64,000 nt of DNA from Mycobacteriaceae bacterium (lineage in GTDB: Bacteria > Actinomycetota > Actinomycetes > Mycobacteriales > Mycobacteriaceae): positions 1-64,000 of the forward strand of contig JAPOKC010000011.1 of assembly GCA_029977845.1 (NCBI GenBank), written 5' to 3'. The notes under the pieces were generated by a model that was not told the origin of the DNA, made no database searches, and saw only the letters and a program-made list of their open reading frames with translations. Positions 48,754 through 59,308 of the stretch are shown in pieces (the first letter of the stretch is position 1; each line of letters opens with the position of its first letter). The position numbers and the translations under genes are program-made.

Positions 48754-49878
48754 GTGGCGGTTTCGGCTTCGCTTCTGCTGGAGCTCGGACTCATTCTGCT
48801 GGCGCTCACCGTCCTCGGTTCGATGGCGCGGCGCTTCGGACTCTCGCCCATCCCGCTGTACCTGCTGGCGGGCTTGTTCCTAGGGAACGGCGGTATCGCA
48901 GCGGTTCCCGACGCCTCGAACTTCGTCTCCACCGGAGCCTCGATCGGTGTGGTGCTGTTGCTGCTCACCCTGGGGTTGGAGTTCTCGATCGGTGAGTTCT
49001 CCGCCAGCCTGCGCCGGCACCTGCCCTCGGCGGCCGTTGATCTGTTGCTCAACGCGGTTCCCGGGGCGGTGGCCGGCTGGCTGCTGGGATTCAGCGGTCC
49101 GGGCATCCTGGCGATGGCCGGAGTCACCTACATCTCCTCATCGGGGATCATCGCCCGGCTTCTCGGCGACCTGGGCCGGCTGGGCAACCGCGAGACGCCG
49201 GCGGTGTTGTCGGTGCTGGTGCTCGAAGACTTCTCGATGGCGATCTATCTGCCGTTGTTGACCGTGCTGGCCGCGGGCGGCACCGCGGGCGAGGCGCTGC
49301 TGTGGATGGCGGTGGCACTCGGCGCGCTCGGCTTGGCGTTCCTGGTGTCCTACCGCTGGGGTGATCAGGTCGGGCGGGTGCTCGCCCATCCCGAGGACGA
49401 ACAACTTCTGCTGCGTGTCCTGGGACTCACCCTGATCGTCGCCGCGGTCGCCGAGGAACTGCATGCCTCGGCAGCGGTCGGCGCATTCCTGGTCGGCCTC
49501 ACCCTGACCGGCAAGACCGCCGACCGGGCCAGGGCGGTGCTTGGGCCGCTGCGGGATCTGTTCGCGGCGGCCTTCTTCCTGGCGATCGGCTTCGCGGTGG
49601 CACCGGCCGATCTGCTGCCCAAGCTGCCGGTGGCGCTGCTGCTGGCAGCGGTGACCGCGGTGACCAAGGTGATCACCGGCGCCTACGCCGCCCGGCGTGA
49701 GGGTGCGGCGCGACGCGGTCAGCTGCGCGCCGGAACCGCGTTGATCGCCCGTGGCGAGTTCTCCCTGGTGATCATCGGACTGGCGGGGGCGGGGGCGGGT
49801 CCACTGGCGGCTGTGGCCACCCCGTACGTGTTCGCTCTGGCCATCGTCGGTCCGGTGCTGACCCGCTTCGCCAAGTGA
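48754..49878 (+). CDS. Cation:proton antiporter (CPA2/KefB/KhtU-like)
   Basis: Multi-TM; GVVLLLLTLGLEFSIGEFSASLRR; ALIARGEFSLVI. Confidence 0.9.
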   Translation: MAVSASLLLELGLILLALTVLGSMARRFGLSPIPLYLLAGLFLGNGGIAAVPDASNFVSTGASIGVVLLLLTLGLEFSIGEFSASLRRHLPSAAVDLLLNAVPGAVAGWLLGFSGPGILAMAGVTYISSSGIIARLLGDLGRLGNRETPAVLSVLVLEDFSMAIYLPLLTVLAAGGTAGEALLWMAVALGALGLAFLVSYRWGDQVGRVLAHPEDEQLLLRVLGLTLIVAAVAEELHASAAVGAFLVGLTLTGKTADRARAVLGPLRDLFAAAFFLAIGFAVAPADLLPKLPVALLLAAVTAVTKVITGAYAARREGAARRGQLRAGTALIARGEFSLVIIGLAGAGAGPLAAVATPYVFALAIVGPVLTRFAK

Positions 49879-49895
49879 GGTGACACGATGACCGG

Positions 49896-51314
49896 ATGCG
49901 CACCGTCTTCGATCGCGATGTCGATCCCCGCCTGATCGAACGTTCACTGGCTCCCGCGGTTTTCGGGTCGATGTGGCTGGACCCCGCCATTCTGGGTGAC
50001 CGGCCGGAGTATCCGCGGCTGCCCGGAGCCCTTGACTGCGATCTGGTCGTGGTGGGCGGGGGATACACCGGATTGTGGACGGCGCTGCACGCCGCCGAAC
50101 GCAACCCGGGCTCACGCATCGTCCTGGTGGAGGCCGAGCGGCTCGGCTGGGCGGCTTCGGGGCGCAACGGCGGGTTCGTCGATGCCAGTCTCACTCACGG
50201 CGCGGAGAACGGAAGATCCCGCTGGCCGGAGGAATTCGACGAACTCGAACGGTTGGGTGCGATCAATTTCGCCGGCATCGAGTCCGATATCGCGAGGTAC
50301 GGCATGCAGGCCGACTGGGAACGCACCGGCCAGCTGACCGTCGCCGTCGAACCTCATCAGGTGCCGTGGTTGCGGGAGGCGGCCCAGGCCGGCGAGGGGC
50401 GGTACCTGGAACAGAACGAGGTGCGGGCGCAGGTCGATTCGCCGACGTACCTGGCCGGGCTGTTCAACGAGGACGGCTGTGCCATCGTCGATCCGGCCCG
50501 CCTGGTGGTCGAACTGGGCCGCGCCTGCGCGGAGAGCGGCGTGCAGATCCACGAGAACACCCCGGCGGAGGCGATCGACTGGGATTCCGGCGGGGTCAAG
50601 GTCCGCACCGGTGCCGGAACCGTCAGCGCCCGGCGCGCGGTGCTGGCCACCAACGTGTTCCCCAGCCTGTTGCGCCGCAACCGGTTGCGCACCATCCCGG
50701 TGTACGACCACGTCCTGGCCACCGAACCACTCACGACCGAACAACTCGCCCGGATCGGCTGGCGAGACCGGCAGGGCATGACCGATCCCGGCAACCAGTT
50801 CCACTACTACCGGCTGTCCAGGGACAACCGGATCCTGTGGGGCGGCTACGACGCGATGTATCACTTCGGGCGGCGGGTCGATCCCCGTCACGAGGACCGG
50901 CCGGACTCCTTCCGCAAGCTGGCCCGGCACTTCTTCATCACCTTCCCGCAACTCGAAGACGTCCGGTTCGGCCACCGATGGGCCGGCCCGATCGACACCA
51001 ACACCCGGTTCTGCGCGCACTGGGGGACCGCCGCCAAGGGACGGGTCGCCTACGTCAACGGATTCACCGGACTCGGCGTCGGCGCCACCCGGTTCGCCGC
51101 CGACGTCTGCCTCGATCTGCTCGACGGCCGCCCGACCGAGCGCACCGAACCGTCGATGGTTCGCTCGAAGCCGCTGCCCTTCCCGCCTGAACCGATCGCC
51201 AGCGCGGGTATCCAGGTGACCCGGTGGTCATTGGATCGCGCTGATCACAATGCCGGAAAGCGCAACATCCTGCTGCGCACGCTGGACCGGCTGGGGCTGG
51301 GCTTCGATTCCTGA
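49896..51314 (+). CDS. FAD-dependent oxidoreductase (DAO family)
   Basis: LVVVGGGYTGLWTALHAAERNPGSRIVLVEAERLGWAASGRNGG; GFTGLGVGATRFAADVCLDLL. Confidence 0.88.
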   Translation: MRTVFDRDVDPRLIERSLAPAVFGSMWLDPAILGDRPEYPRLPGALDCDLVVVGGGYTGLWTALHAAERNPGSRIVLVEAERLGWAASGRNGGFVDASLTHGAENGRSRWPEEFDELERLGAINFAGIESDIARYGMQADWERTGQLTVAVEPHQVPWLREAAQAGEGRYLEQNEVRAQVDSPTYLAGLFNEDGCAIVDPARLVVELGRACAESGVQIHENTPAEAIDWDSGGVKVRTGAGTVSARRAVLATNVFPSLLRRNRLRTIPVYDHVLATEPLTTEQLARIGWRDRQGMTDPGNQFHYYRLSRDNRILWGGYDAMYHFGRRVDPRHEDRPDSFRKLARHFFITFPQLEDVRFGHRWAGPIDTNTRFCAHWGTAAKGRVAYVNGFTGLGVGATRFAADVCLDLLDGRPTERTEPSMVRSKPLPFPPEPIASAGIQVTRWSLDRADHNAGKRNILLRTLDRLGLGFDS

Positions 51315-51413
51315 ATCGGAGTTTGCCCCCGCACCGATTCTGTGCACGTTTTTCAAGTAGGCTCGCGGTCGCCCGCCGATCGGACGGCGGCGCTAGAGGA
51401 GGTAACACAAGTC

Positions 51414-51956
51414 GTGGGAGACACACTCACCGCAGGACAGAAGCTGGGTAGGGGCGATTCGCTCACCTCGAAGAACGGGGCATACACCCTGACCCTGCAG
51501 GAGGACGGCAATCTGGTTCTGGCAGCGCGCGGCGAGGCCGTGTGGGCGACCGGCACCAACGGACAGGGCGGCGATCGCGCCGAGGTCCAGGGCGACGGCA
51601 ACTTCGTGCTCTATGCCGGTGACAAGCCGATCTGGCACACCGACACCAAGGGCAAGAAGGACGTCAAGCTGGTCATTCAGGACGACCGCAACGTGGTGCT
51701 CTACGCGGCCGACGGTGCCGCCTGGAATTCGCGCACCGACACCGACGCGCCGCCGCCGGAGGAGAAGGTGGAGATCATCGAGGTGGCCCCGGTCGCCGTC
51801 GAGTCCCGGACCCACACCGTCGTCGCTGGTGACACATTGTTCAACATCGCCAAGCAGTACCTGGGCGACGGCAACCGCTACCCGGAGCTGGCCGCCCACA
51901 ACGGCATCGCCAACCCGGACCACATCGAGGTCGGCCAGGTCATCAATATCCCCTGA
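51414..51956 (+). CDS. Bulb-type (B_lectin) domain plus C-terminal LysM protein
   Basis: TLQEDGNLVLAARGEAVWATGT, GDGNFVLYAGDKPIWHTDT, QDDRNVVLYAADGAAWNS; LysM THTVVAGDTLFNIAKQYLGDGNRYPELAAHNGIANPDHIEVGQVINIP; GTG start. Confidence 0.88.
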   Translation: MGDTLTAGQKLGRGDSLTSKNGAYTLTLQEDGNLVLAARGEAVWATGTNGQGGDRAEVQGDGNFVLYAGDKPIWHTDTKGKKDVKLVIQDDRNVVLYAADGAAWNSRTDTDAPPPEEKVEIIEVAPVAVESRTHTVVAGDTLFNIAKQYLGDGNRYPELAAHNGIANPDHIEVGQVINIP

Positions 51957-51977
51957 CCTGGGCGGAATCCCGGACGG

Positions 51978-52052
51978 CGCGGCCGCAATAACGGGTGTGT
52001 AACGCTTGTGCAGCGACACCGATACACACCTCGACACGTTATTGCGGCCGCG
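51978..52052. repeat. Strong inverted repeat (16-bp perfect arms plus nested helices)
   Basis: CGCGGCCGCAATAACG (51978-51993) vs CGTTATTGCGGCCGCG (52037-52052); then GGTGTGTA (51994-52001) vs TACACACC (52023-52030); inner CGCT/AGCG. Confidence 0.85.
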
Positions 52053-52083
52053 TCGTCGTATGGCCGCCGACCGATCGAGGTGA

Positions 52084-52776
52084 GTGGTGGCCGGTTTCCT
52101 GCGTTCCGTCGTTCTCGCAGCGATGGCCGGGGCCGCGACGATGTCATCTCTTGCGCCGATCGCCGCGGCCGACACCGCAGGACCGGTGGTGTCACCGGGT
52201 ATGGAGATCCGCCAGGGGCTGACCATGTGCACCCTGGGTTTCGTCGACCCGGTTTCGCGCGTCGCCTTCTCGGCCGGCCACTGCAATGCAAGCGGCGCGG
52301 TCACCGACCGCAACGGCAGGTTCATCGGCGTAGTGACGAGCGCCCGGGACAACACCCCTGACGGCACCGTCGTCCGCACCGACCAGGTCATCTCCGACTA
52401 CGAGACGATCAGCCTGGCCTCCGACGTCAGGATCAACAACATCCTTCCGAGCGGCCGGGCGCTCGTCGCCGAAACGACCGCGCCCCTGGCGGCAGGCCAG
52501 CCGGTCTGCCATTTCGGCATCGTCACCGGCGAGAGCTGCGGCAGCATCGAGCGGGTCAACAACGGCTGGTTCACCATGGACAACGGCGTGGTCAGCCAGA
52601 AGGGCGATTCCGGCGGCCCGGTCTACGCGCTGACCGACGACGGCAAGGCGTTGATCATCGGCCTGTTCAACAGCACCTGGGGCCGGCTGCCGGCGGCGGT
52701 CTCCTGGCAGGCCACCGGCCAGCAGCTGCGCGAAGACACCGGGCTGGCCGTCGTGAGTGTCGCAGCCAAGAACTAG
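52084..52776 (+). CDS. Secreted trypsin-like serine protease (S1 family; Rv1815-like)
   Basis: Signal peptide; SAGHCNASG (His), QKGDSGGPVYAL (Ser). Confidence 0.85.
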   Translation: MVAGFLRSVVLAAMAGAATMSSLAPIAAADTAGPVVSPGMEIRQGLTMCTLGFVDPVSRVAFSAGHCNASGAVTDRNGRFIGVVTSARDNTPDGTVVRTDQVISDYETISLASDVRINNILPSGRALVAETTAPLAAGQPVCHFGIVTGESCGSIERVNNGWFTMDNGVVSQKGDSGGPVYALTDDGKALIIGLFNSTWGRLPAAVSWQATGQQLREDTGLAVVSVAAKN

Positions 52777-52789
52777 AACACGTTCTAGT
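52772..52789. promoter_or_regulatory. KstR-type TetR operator palindrome
   Basis: ACTAGAAC-AC-GTTCTAGT, perfect 8-bp arms with 2-bp spacer; contains TAGAACACGTTCTA matching TnnAACnnGTTnnA. Confidence 0.75.
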
Positions 52790-52823
52790 GTTTCGCCCCA
52801 CCCGGCGATAGTGTCTTCAGGCT

Positions 52824-54317
52824 ATGAGCGGACTCGACGTCCCCGCCGCGATAAACGCCTCCGATGTGACCGAGTGGTCCGATGAGGTGGATGTCGTCGT
52901 CATCGGGTTCGGCATAGCCGGCGGATGCGCGGCGGTGTCGGCGGCGGCCGAGGGCGCCACTGTGCTTGTGCTCGAACGTGCCGCCGCCGCAGGCGGGACC
53001 AGTGCCATGGCCGGCGGTCACTTCTATCTCGGTGGCGGCACCGCCGTTCAGCAGGCGACCGGCCACGCGGACAGCGCCGAGGAAATGTACTCCTACCTCG
53101 TCGCGGTATCCCGGGAACCGGACCGGGAGAAGATCCGGGCCTACTGCGAGGGCAGCGTCGAACACTTCAACTGGCTCGAAGCGCTGGGATTTCAGTTCGA
53201 GCGAACGTTCTATCCCGGCAAGGTCGTCGTGCCGCCGGGCACCGAGGGCCTGTCCTACACCGGCAATGAGAAGGTCTGGCCGTTCATCGAGATGGCCGAG
53301 CCCGCGCCGCGCGGTCACTCGGTACCGGTGCCCGGGGAGCTCGGTGGCGCGAAGATGGTCATCGACCTGTTGGTCAAGCGAGCCGACGAACTCGGGGTCC
53401 GGTTCCGCTACGAGACCGGGGCGACGAACCTCGTGGTCGATGACGGCGCCGTGGTCGGGGTTATGTGGAAGCACTTCGGCGATCGCGCAGCGGTGCGGGC
53501 CAAATCGGTCATCATCGCGGCGGGCGGGTTCGCGATGAACCCGGAGATGGTCGCGCAGTACACCCCCGCACTCGGGCAGAAGCGGCGAACCAAGCACAGC
53601 GGTGAGGTCGAGCCCTACATCCTGGGCAATCCGCACGATGACGGTCTGGGCATCCGGCTGGGGATGTCGGCGGGCGGCCGGGTCTGCAACCTCGATCAGC
53701 TGTTCATGACGGCCGCGCACTATCCCCCCGAATGTCTGGTGACCGGAATCATCGTGAACAACGAGGGAAAGCGTTTCGTCGCCGAGGACTCCTACCATTC
53801 CCGGGTCGGGGCATTCGTCCTCGAGCAGCCGGATCAGGAGGCCTACCTCATCGTCGATGAGGAGCACACCGACATGCCGCCGCTGCCGCTGATCAAGTTC
53901 ATCGACGGTTGGGAGACCGTCGAGGAGATGGAGTCCGCACTCGGAATCCCGAGCGGGAATCTCGTCGCCACGCTCAACCGGTACAACGAACACGCCGCCA
54001 AGGGTGAGGACCCGGATTTCCATAAACAGCCGGAATACCTTGCGGCACAGGATCATGGCCCGTGGGCGGCATTCGATCTGTCTCTGGGCCGAGCGATGTA
54101 TTCGGGCTTCACGATGGGCGGACTGTCTGTCTCCCTCGACGGTGAGGTGCTCGGTGAGAACGGCACACCGATCCCGGGGCTGTACGCGGCCGGAGCGTGC
54201 GCATCGAATATCGCTGAGGACGGCAAGAGCTATTCCAGTGGTACGCAGTTGGGCGAGGGCTCGTTCTTCGGCAGGCGCGCCGGGGCGCACGCGGCAGTAG
54301 GCGCCAAGGCGCGCTAA
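52824..54317 (+). CDS. FAD-dependent oxidoreductase, FAD_binding_2/3-ketosteroid dehydrogenase-like flavoprotein (Rv1817-like)
   Basis: VDVVVIGFGIAGGCAAVSAAAEGATVLVLERAAAAGGTSAMAGGHFYLGGGT; C-terminal GLYAAGACASNIAEDGKSYSSGTQLGEGSFFGRRAG. Confidence 0.88.
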   Translation: MSGLDVPAAINASDVTEWSDEVDVVVIGFGIAGGCAAVSAAAEGATVLVLERAAAAGGTSAMAGGHFYLGGGTAVQQATGHADSAEEMYSYLVAVSREPDREKIRAYCEGSVEHFNWLEALGFQFERTFYPGKVVVPPGTEGLSYTGNEKVWPFIEMAEPAPRGHSVPVPGELGGAKMVIDLLVKRADELGVRFRYETGATNLVVDDGAVVGVMWKHFGDRAAVRAKSVIIAAGGFAMNPEMVAQYTPALGQKRRTKHSGEVEPYILGNPHDDGLGIRLGMSAGGRVCNLDQLFMTAAHYPPECLVTGIIVNNEGKRFVAEDSYHSRVGAFVLEQPDQEAYLIVDEEHTDMPPLPLIKFIDGWETVEEMESALGIPSGNLVATLNRYNEHAAKGEDPDFHKQPEYLAAQDHGPWAAFDLSLGRAMYSGFTMGGLSVSLDGEVLGENGTPIPGLYAAGACASNIAEDGKSYSSGTQLGEGSFFGRRAGAHAAVGAKAR

Positions 54318-56212
54318 GACCCGTTAGGCGACAGCTCCCAGGTGCCGTCCCCGTGCAACCGCAGATGCTGGTCATGGTGCTGGATGACGGTTCCGCGGTG
54401 GGTGACCGACACCATGATGCTGTGCGGAAGGCGGTTGCGGACCAGCTGGTAGAGCGCGAACTCGTTGCCCTCGTCGAGTGCGGAGGTGGACTCGTCGAAG
54501 AAGATCACCTTCGGCCGGTACAGCAGGACGCGGGCGAACGCCACCCGTTGCTGCTCGCCGGGGGAGAGCACCTTCGACCAGTCCTCGCTCTCGTCGAGGC
54601 GGCCGGCCAGATGACCCAATGAGACCTCGTCGAGGGCGGTGATCAGTCGGTCGTCCGGTATCTCCCGCTCGGTGTGCGGGTAGGTGAGTACGGCGCGCAG
54701 GTCACCCAGCGGCAGATAGGGCACCTGGGACAGGAACATCGCATCGTCGTCCCCGCCGGGGCGGCGCAGTGTGCCGGTGCTGTAAGGCCAGAGCTGGGCG
54801 ATGCTGCGCAACAGCGTGGTGCGCCCGCAGCCCGACGGCCCGGTGATGACGAGTGACTCACCGGGCAGCAGCCGCAGGCTGAGGGTCTGGAGGAGCTGGC
54901 GCCCCGACGGGTCGCGCACCTCCAGATTGATCAGCTCCAATGAGCCGTCCGGGCTTTCCTGCACCGCAACCCGCGGCAGTTCGCGAGCGTCCTCATTGGC
55001 CTCGACCAGACCGTACAACCGGATGACCACGGCCCGGTAGGCGGCGAACGAGTCGTACACGGCCCGGAAGAATGACAGCGAGTCGTGCACGCTGCTGAAC
55101 GCGCTCGCGGACTGGGTGACGTCACCGAAGGTGATCTGACCCTTGAACAATCGCTGTGCCTGGATGACCAGCGGCAGCGGATTGATCACCTGACTGATCG
55201 AGTTGTTCCAGCCGAGCAGTGCGAGATTGCGCAGCACGAAGCTGCGGTAGTTGGTGATGATCGCTGAAAAGCGATGTCGCAGAACGGAATCCTCGGCATG
55301 CTGCCCGCGGTAGAAGCTGATCGACTCCGCTGCGTCACGCATCCGCACCAGTGCGTAGCGGAAGGCGGCATTGGTCAGTTCGTTGCGGAAGCTGAACAGG
55401 ATCAGTGGACGGCCGATCCAGAATGCGATCGCCGTGGTGGCGAACACGTACAGCAACGCGATCCAGAACAATGCGTGCCCCAGGGTGACGCCGAAGACGG
55501 TCAGCGGACCGGACAGGTTCCACAGGATCGGGGTGAAAGCCGCCACCGAGACCATCGCGTTGATCGCACCGAACGGCAGCGTCGCGATGGTGCCGACGGT
55601 CGGGGTGTTGGGGCCCTGTCCGGTGCAGGTGGTGAAGGAGTCGATGTCGATCTGGATGCGCTGGTCCGGATTGTCGATCGGCTGGTCCAGAAAGCGGCCC
55701 CGGTAGAACGCCTCTTCGTCCAGCCAGTCGCCGGTGAGCCGATGGGTGAGCCATACCCGCCAGCGGATGATGAAGCGCTGCGTGAGATAGATGTCGACGA
55801 TCTGGCGGCCGACGTAAAGGGTGGCGATCAGGGCGAAGGTCAGGATCGCCGTCCAGAAACCGCGCACCCCGGAATTGCGCACCGCCTCGTTACCGGCCCC
55901 GGCGCCCTCGAACGCGGTCTGCAGGGATGAGTAGAGGTCATTGCTGAAATAGCTCAGCAGCACGTCGAGGCGGACCGCGATCAGGACCGAGAACAACAGC
56001 GCGCCCAGCCAGGCCCACACCGCGAGACTGTCGCGGCCGCGGAAATAGTCGCCGGTGACCCGCCAGAACTGCCGGCCCCAGCCGGTGTATCGGGCCAGCA
56101 GTCCCAGGACCAGTACGGCGGCGATCGCGGTGATCACCCATGCCTTGGCCGCCCACAGCAGCGAGTGCGGGATCTCTCCTGCCCAGTCCAGGGACGGCTT
56201 GTAGGTCTCCAT
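54314..56212 (-). CDS. ABC transporter permease/ATP-binding protein, SbmA/BacA-like (Rv1819c-like)
   Basis: Six-TM SbmA/BacA-type domain; Walker [40 protein letters not shown]. Confidence 0.9.
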   Translation of the reverse strand: METYKPSLDWAGEIPHSLLWAAKAWVITAIAAVLVLGLLARYTGWGRQFWRVTGDYFRGRDSLAVWAWLGALLFSVLIAVRLDVLLSYFSNDLYSSLQTAFEGAGAGNEAVRNSGVRGFWTAILTFALIATLYVGRQIVDIYLTQRFIIRWRVWLTHRLTGDWLDEEAFYRGRFLDQPIDNPDQRIQIDIDSFTTCTGQGPNTPTVGTIATLPFGAINAMVSVAAFTPILWNLSGPLTVFGVTLGHALFWIALLYVFATTAIAFWIGRPLILFSFRNELTNAAFRYALVRMRDAAESISFYRGQHAEDSVLRHRFSAIITNYRSFVLRNLALLGWNNSISQVINPLPLVIQAQRLFKGQITFGDVTQSASAFSSVHDSLSFFRAVYDSFAAYRAVVIRLYGLVEANEDARELPRVAVQESPDGSLELINLEVRDPSGRQLLQTLSLRLLPGESLVITGPSGCGRTTLLRSIAQLWPYSTGTLRRPGGDDDAMFLSQVPYLPLGDLRAVLTYPHTEREIPDDRLITALDEVSLGHLAGRLDESEDWSKVLSPGEQQRVAFARVLLYRPKVIFFDESTSALDEGNEFALYQLVRNRLPHSIMVSVTHRGTVIQHHDQHLRLHGDGTWELSPNGS

Positions 56213-56316
56213 GGCTGCCCACGACACCACACAAATGGGGGATGGCATACCCGACCCACTATATGCATACTTGTGCAATTAGATTGATCGGCGGAATCGC
56301 GCCGGAAGGAGACCGC

Positions 56317-57318
56317 ATGAGCCCCCTCGTCGCAGTGGCTGCCGTCCTGTCCATCGTGATCGGCATGGCGGTCGGCACCCTCGGCGGTGGCGGCTCCATC
56401 CTCACCACGCCGCTGCTGGTCTACCTGTTGGGCTTCGGCGCCAAGCAGGCCATCGCCGCCAGCCTCTTCGTCGTCGGCGTGACCTCGATCTTCGGCCTCC
56501 TCGGCCACGCCCGGGACGGCCGGGTGATCTGGCGCACCGGTCTGCTGTTCGGCTTCGCCGGCATGATCGGCGCCTTCCTCGGCGGTCAGGTGGGCCAGCA
56601 TCTTCCCGGCCCGGTGCTGCTCGGCGCCTTCTCCATCATGATGGGCGTCACCGCCGTGGCGATGATCCGTGGCCGGCAGACGGTCAAGGGGCACGGGCCG
56701 GGTAAAGGCCTGCCACTGTTTCGCATCCTCGGCGACGGGTTCATCGTCGGTCTGGTGACCGGCCTCGTCGGCGCCGGCGGCGGGTTCCTGGTGGTGCCCG
56801 CCCTGGCCCTGCTCGGCGGACTGCCGATGCCGAACGCGGTCGCCACCTCGCTTCTGGTGGTCGCGATGAAATCCTTCTCCGGGTTCTTCGGTTACCTGTT
56901 GCAGTTCGGAGGGCCGGAAGGCTTCGTGCACCTCAATCCGCACACCACGGTGAACTGGCCGGTGACCCTTGTCGTCACCGGCGGCGCGATAATCGGCGCG
57001 CTGAGCGGCTCACGGTTGGTCGGCAAGATTCATCCGGACAAGTTGCGCAAGGGATTCGGCTACTTCGTCCTGCTCATGGCGGTGTTCATCCTCAGCCAAC
57101 AGATCGGTGACACCATCGTCGATTACGCCAGTGGCGGCATGGTCAACATGGCCCAGGTGATCGGTGCCTCGGTGGCGATCATCGCCTTGTTCACCTGGGT
57201 GATCCGTCGGCCCGCGCAGGTGGCCATCGCCGATTTTGACGAACCGGAGATCGCGCTGGAGTCACCCGATGACGCGCCGACCGGGTCAGCCGGTGACCGC
57301 CGGTTCGACCGCACCTAG
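56317..57318 (+). CDS. TauE/SafE family sulfite exporter-like permease
   Basis: [62 protein letters not shown]. Confidence 0.92.
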   Translation: MSPLVAVAAVLSIVIGMAVGTLGGGGSILTTPLLVYLLGFGAKQAIAASLFVVGVTSIFGLLGHARDGRVIWRTGLLFGFAGMIGAFLGGQVGQHLPGPVLLGAFSIMMGVTAVAMIRGRQTVKGHGPGKGLPLFRILGDGFIVGLVTGLVGAGGGFLVVPALALLGGLPMPNAVATSLLVVAMKSFSGFFGYLLQFGGPEGFVHLNPHTTVNWPVTLVVTGGAIIGALSGSRLVGKIHPDKLRKGFGYFVLLMAVFILSQQIGDTIVDYASGGMVNMAQVIGASVAIIALFTWVIRRPAQVAIADFDEPEIALESPDDAPTGSAGDRRFDRT

Positions 57319-59196
57319 ACGCCACTCGCCTTCACCGCGCAGTTCCAGGTGTTGGTCGTGATGCTGCTCGATCGAGGGCCGGTGGCTGACGCTGACCAGG
57401 ATGGTGTCCGGCAGTTCGGTTCGGACAAGCTCGTAGACGGCGTACTCCAGTCCCTCATCGAGGGCCGAGGTGGCCTCGTCGAGGAAGGCGGCCTTCGGTT
57501 TGGTCAGCAGGATGCGGGCGAAGGCGATCCGTTGCTGCTCGCCGGGGGACAGCACTTTGGCCCAGTCCTCGTCCTCATTGAGGCGCGAAGTCAGATGTGA
57601 CAGAGCGACTTTGGTCAACGCGCTCTGGATCTCCTCGTCGGGGATTTCTCCGGACTTGGAGGGATAGGACACCACGGTGCGCAGGTCACCCAGTGGAACG
57701 TAGGGCATCTGGGACAGGAACATCGTCTGGTTCTCTTCGACCGGCCGGCGCACGGTGCCAGTGGTGTACGGCCACATCTGGGCGATGCTGCGCAGCAGTG
57801 TGGTCTTTCCGCTACCGGAAGCGCCGGTCACCACCAGAGCGTCGCCGGGTTTCAGGCGCAGATCCAGGGGATCCACCAGTTGGCTGCCACTGGGGGTGCG
57901 CACCTCGACCCGCTCGAGTTGCACCGAACCGTCGGGGCTGGCAAGGGTCTCCAGGCTCGGCATCTCGCGGGCGTTGTCATTGGCCTCGACCAGACCGTGC
58001 AGGCGGATGATGACGGCCCGGTAGGCGGCGAACTGGTCGTAGGCGTTGCGGAAGAACGACAGCGAGTCGCTGATGTTTGAGAAGGCGCTCGAGGACTGGG
58101 TCACGTCGCCGAAGTCCATCTCCCCCTTGAACAATCGTGGCGCCTGCACGATCAGCGGCAGCGGTGTGATGATCTGGCTCATCGCGAGGTTCCACCCGGT
58201 GAAGCCCAGGGTGCGGCGAACGAAGCGACGGTAGTTGGTGATGATGTTGTCGTAGCGGGTCTTCAGCAGTCCGCGTTCGGTGCTCTCGCCGCGGTAGAAG
58301 CCGACGGCCTCGGCCGCGTCGCGCAGCCGCACCAGCGCGTAGCGGAAAGCCGCGTTGGTCAGCTCGTTGCGGAAACTGAGCCGGATCAGCGGCCGGCCGA
58401 TCCAGAACGCCACCACCGTCGCGAGGAACACGTAGACGAACGCGACCCAGAACAGCGCGCGCTGCAGGGTGAAGCCGAACACCGTCACCGGCCCCGACAG
58501 GCTCCACAGGATCGGGACGAAGGCAACCACGGTGCACACCGACGAGATGGCCCCGAACAGCAGCACCGAGCCGGTCCCGACGGTGGGCGAGTTGGGCGAG
58601 GAGCCCACCCCGGTGGTGAAGACGTCGACGTCCTGCTGGATGCGCTGGTCGGGGTTGTCGGTGTCGGCATCGGTGAAGCGGGCCCGGTAGTAGGCGTGGT
58701 CGCTGAGCCAGTCGCCGGTGAGCCGGTCGGTCAGCCAGGTGCGCCAGCGGATGATGAAACGTTGGGTCAGGTAGATGTCGAGCATCACCTGGCTGATGTA
58801 GATGGTGGCCAGGATCCCGAAGATGATCAGCGCGAACCAGAAACCGTCAATCGCCTCGTTCTGGATCTCGGTCTCATTGGCGGCGTAGGCCTCGAACGCC
58901 TTCTGCAGTGCGGTGTAGAGATCATTGCTGAAATAACTCAGCAGGACGTTGATCCGCACCGAGATCATCACCGAGAGCAACAGCACACCCAGCCAGGCCC
59001 AGATCCGCATCGATGAGCGGCCCCTGAAGTAGTCGCCGGTGACCCGCCAGTACTGGCGGCCCCAGACGGTGAAGCGCCCCAGCAGCAACAGCACCACCAG
59101 CGTGAGGACCGCGGCGATCGCCCAGGCCTTCAGGATCCAGATCATCGACGGCACGAACTCGGCGCCCCAGTCCATGGACGGTGTGTAAGGCTCCAA
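57286..59196 (-). CDS. ABC transporter permease/ATP-binding protein, SbmA/BacA-like, second paralogue
   Basis: Close paralogue of 54314-56212 ([32 protein letters not shown]...; [54 protein letters not shown]); likely TTG start ([10 protein letters not shown]). Confidence 0.88.
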   Translation of the reverse strand: MEPYTPSMDWGAEFVPSMIWILKAWAIAAVLTLVVLLLLGRFTVWGRQYWRVTGDYFRGRSSMRIWAWLGVLLLSVMISVRINVLLSYFSNDLYTALQKAFEAYAANETEIQNEAIDGFWFALIIFGILATIYISQVMLDIYLTQRFIIRWRTWLTDRLTGDWLSDHAYYRARFTDADTDNPDQRIQQDVDVFTTGVGSSPNSPTVGTGSVLLFGAISSVCTVVAFVPILWSLSGPVTVFGFTLQRALFWVAFVYVFLATVVAFWIGRPLIRLSFRNELTNAAFRYALVRLRDAAEAVGFYRGESTERGLLKTRYDNIITNYRRFVRRTLGFTGWNLAMSQIITPLPLIVQAPRLFKGEMDFGDVTQSSSAFSNISDSLSFFRNAYDQFAAYRAVIIRLHGLVEANDNAREMPSLETLASPDGSVQLERVEVRTPSGSQLVDPLDLRLKPGDALVVTGASGSGKTTLLRSIAQMWPYTTGTVRRPVEENQTMFLSQMPYVPLGDLRTVVSYPSKSGEIPDEEIQSALTKVALSHLTSRLNEDEDWAKVLSPGEQQRIAFARILLTKPKAAFLDEATSALDEGLEYAVYELVRTELPDTILVSVSHRPSIEQHHDQHLELRGEGEWRLGAVEPAVTG

Positions 59197-59308
59197 CGCG
59201 CTCTCCTCCCGGCGGGACCTTTCCGGCGAAGCTACCTCAGCATGTTGGTGAGCCGCTGCGGACCTGGCCTGAAATGGGATCGGGATCCCCGCCGGTACCG
59301 TTGTGCGC

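Noticed and set aside
52785-54290. 501-aa minus-strand ORF opposite the FAD oxidoreductase
   Set aside because: Antisense to a well-supported gene; His/Arg/Gly-rich shadow translation typical of GC-rich DNA with no recognisable motifs.
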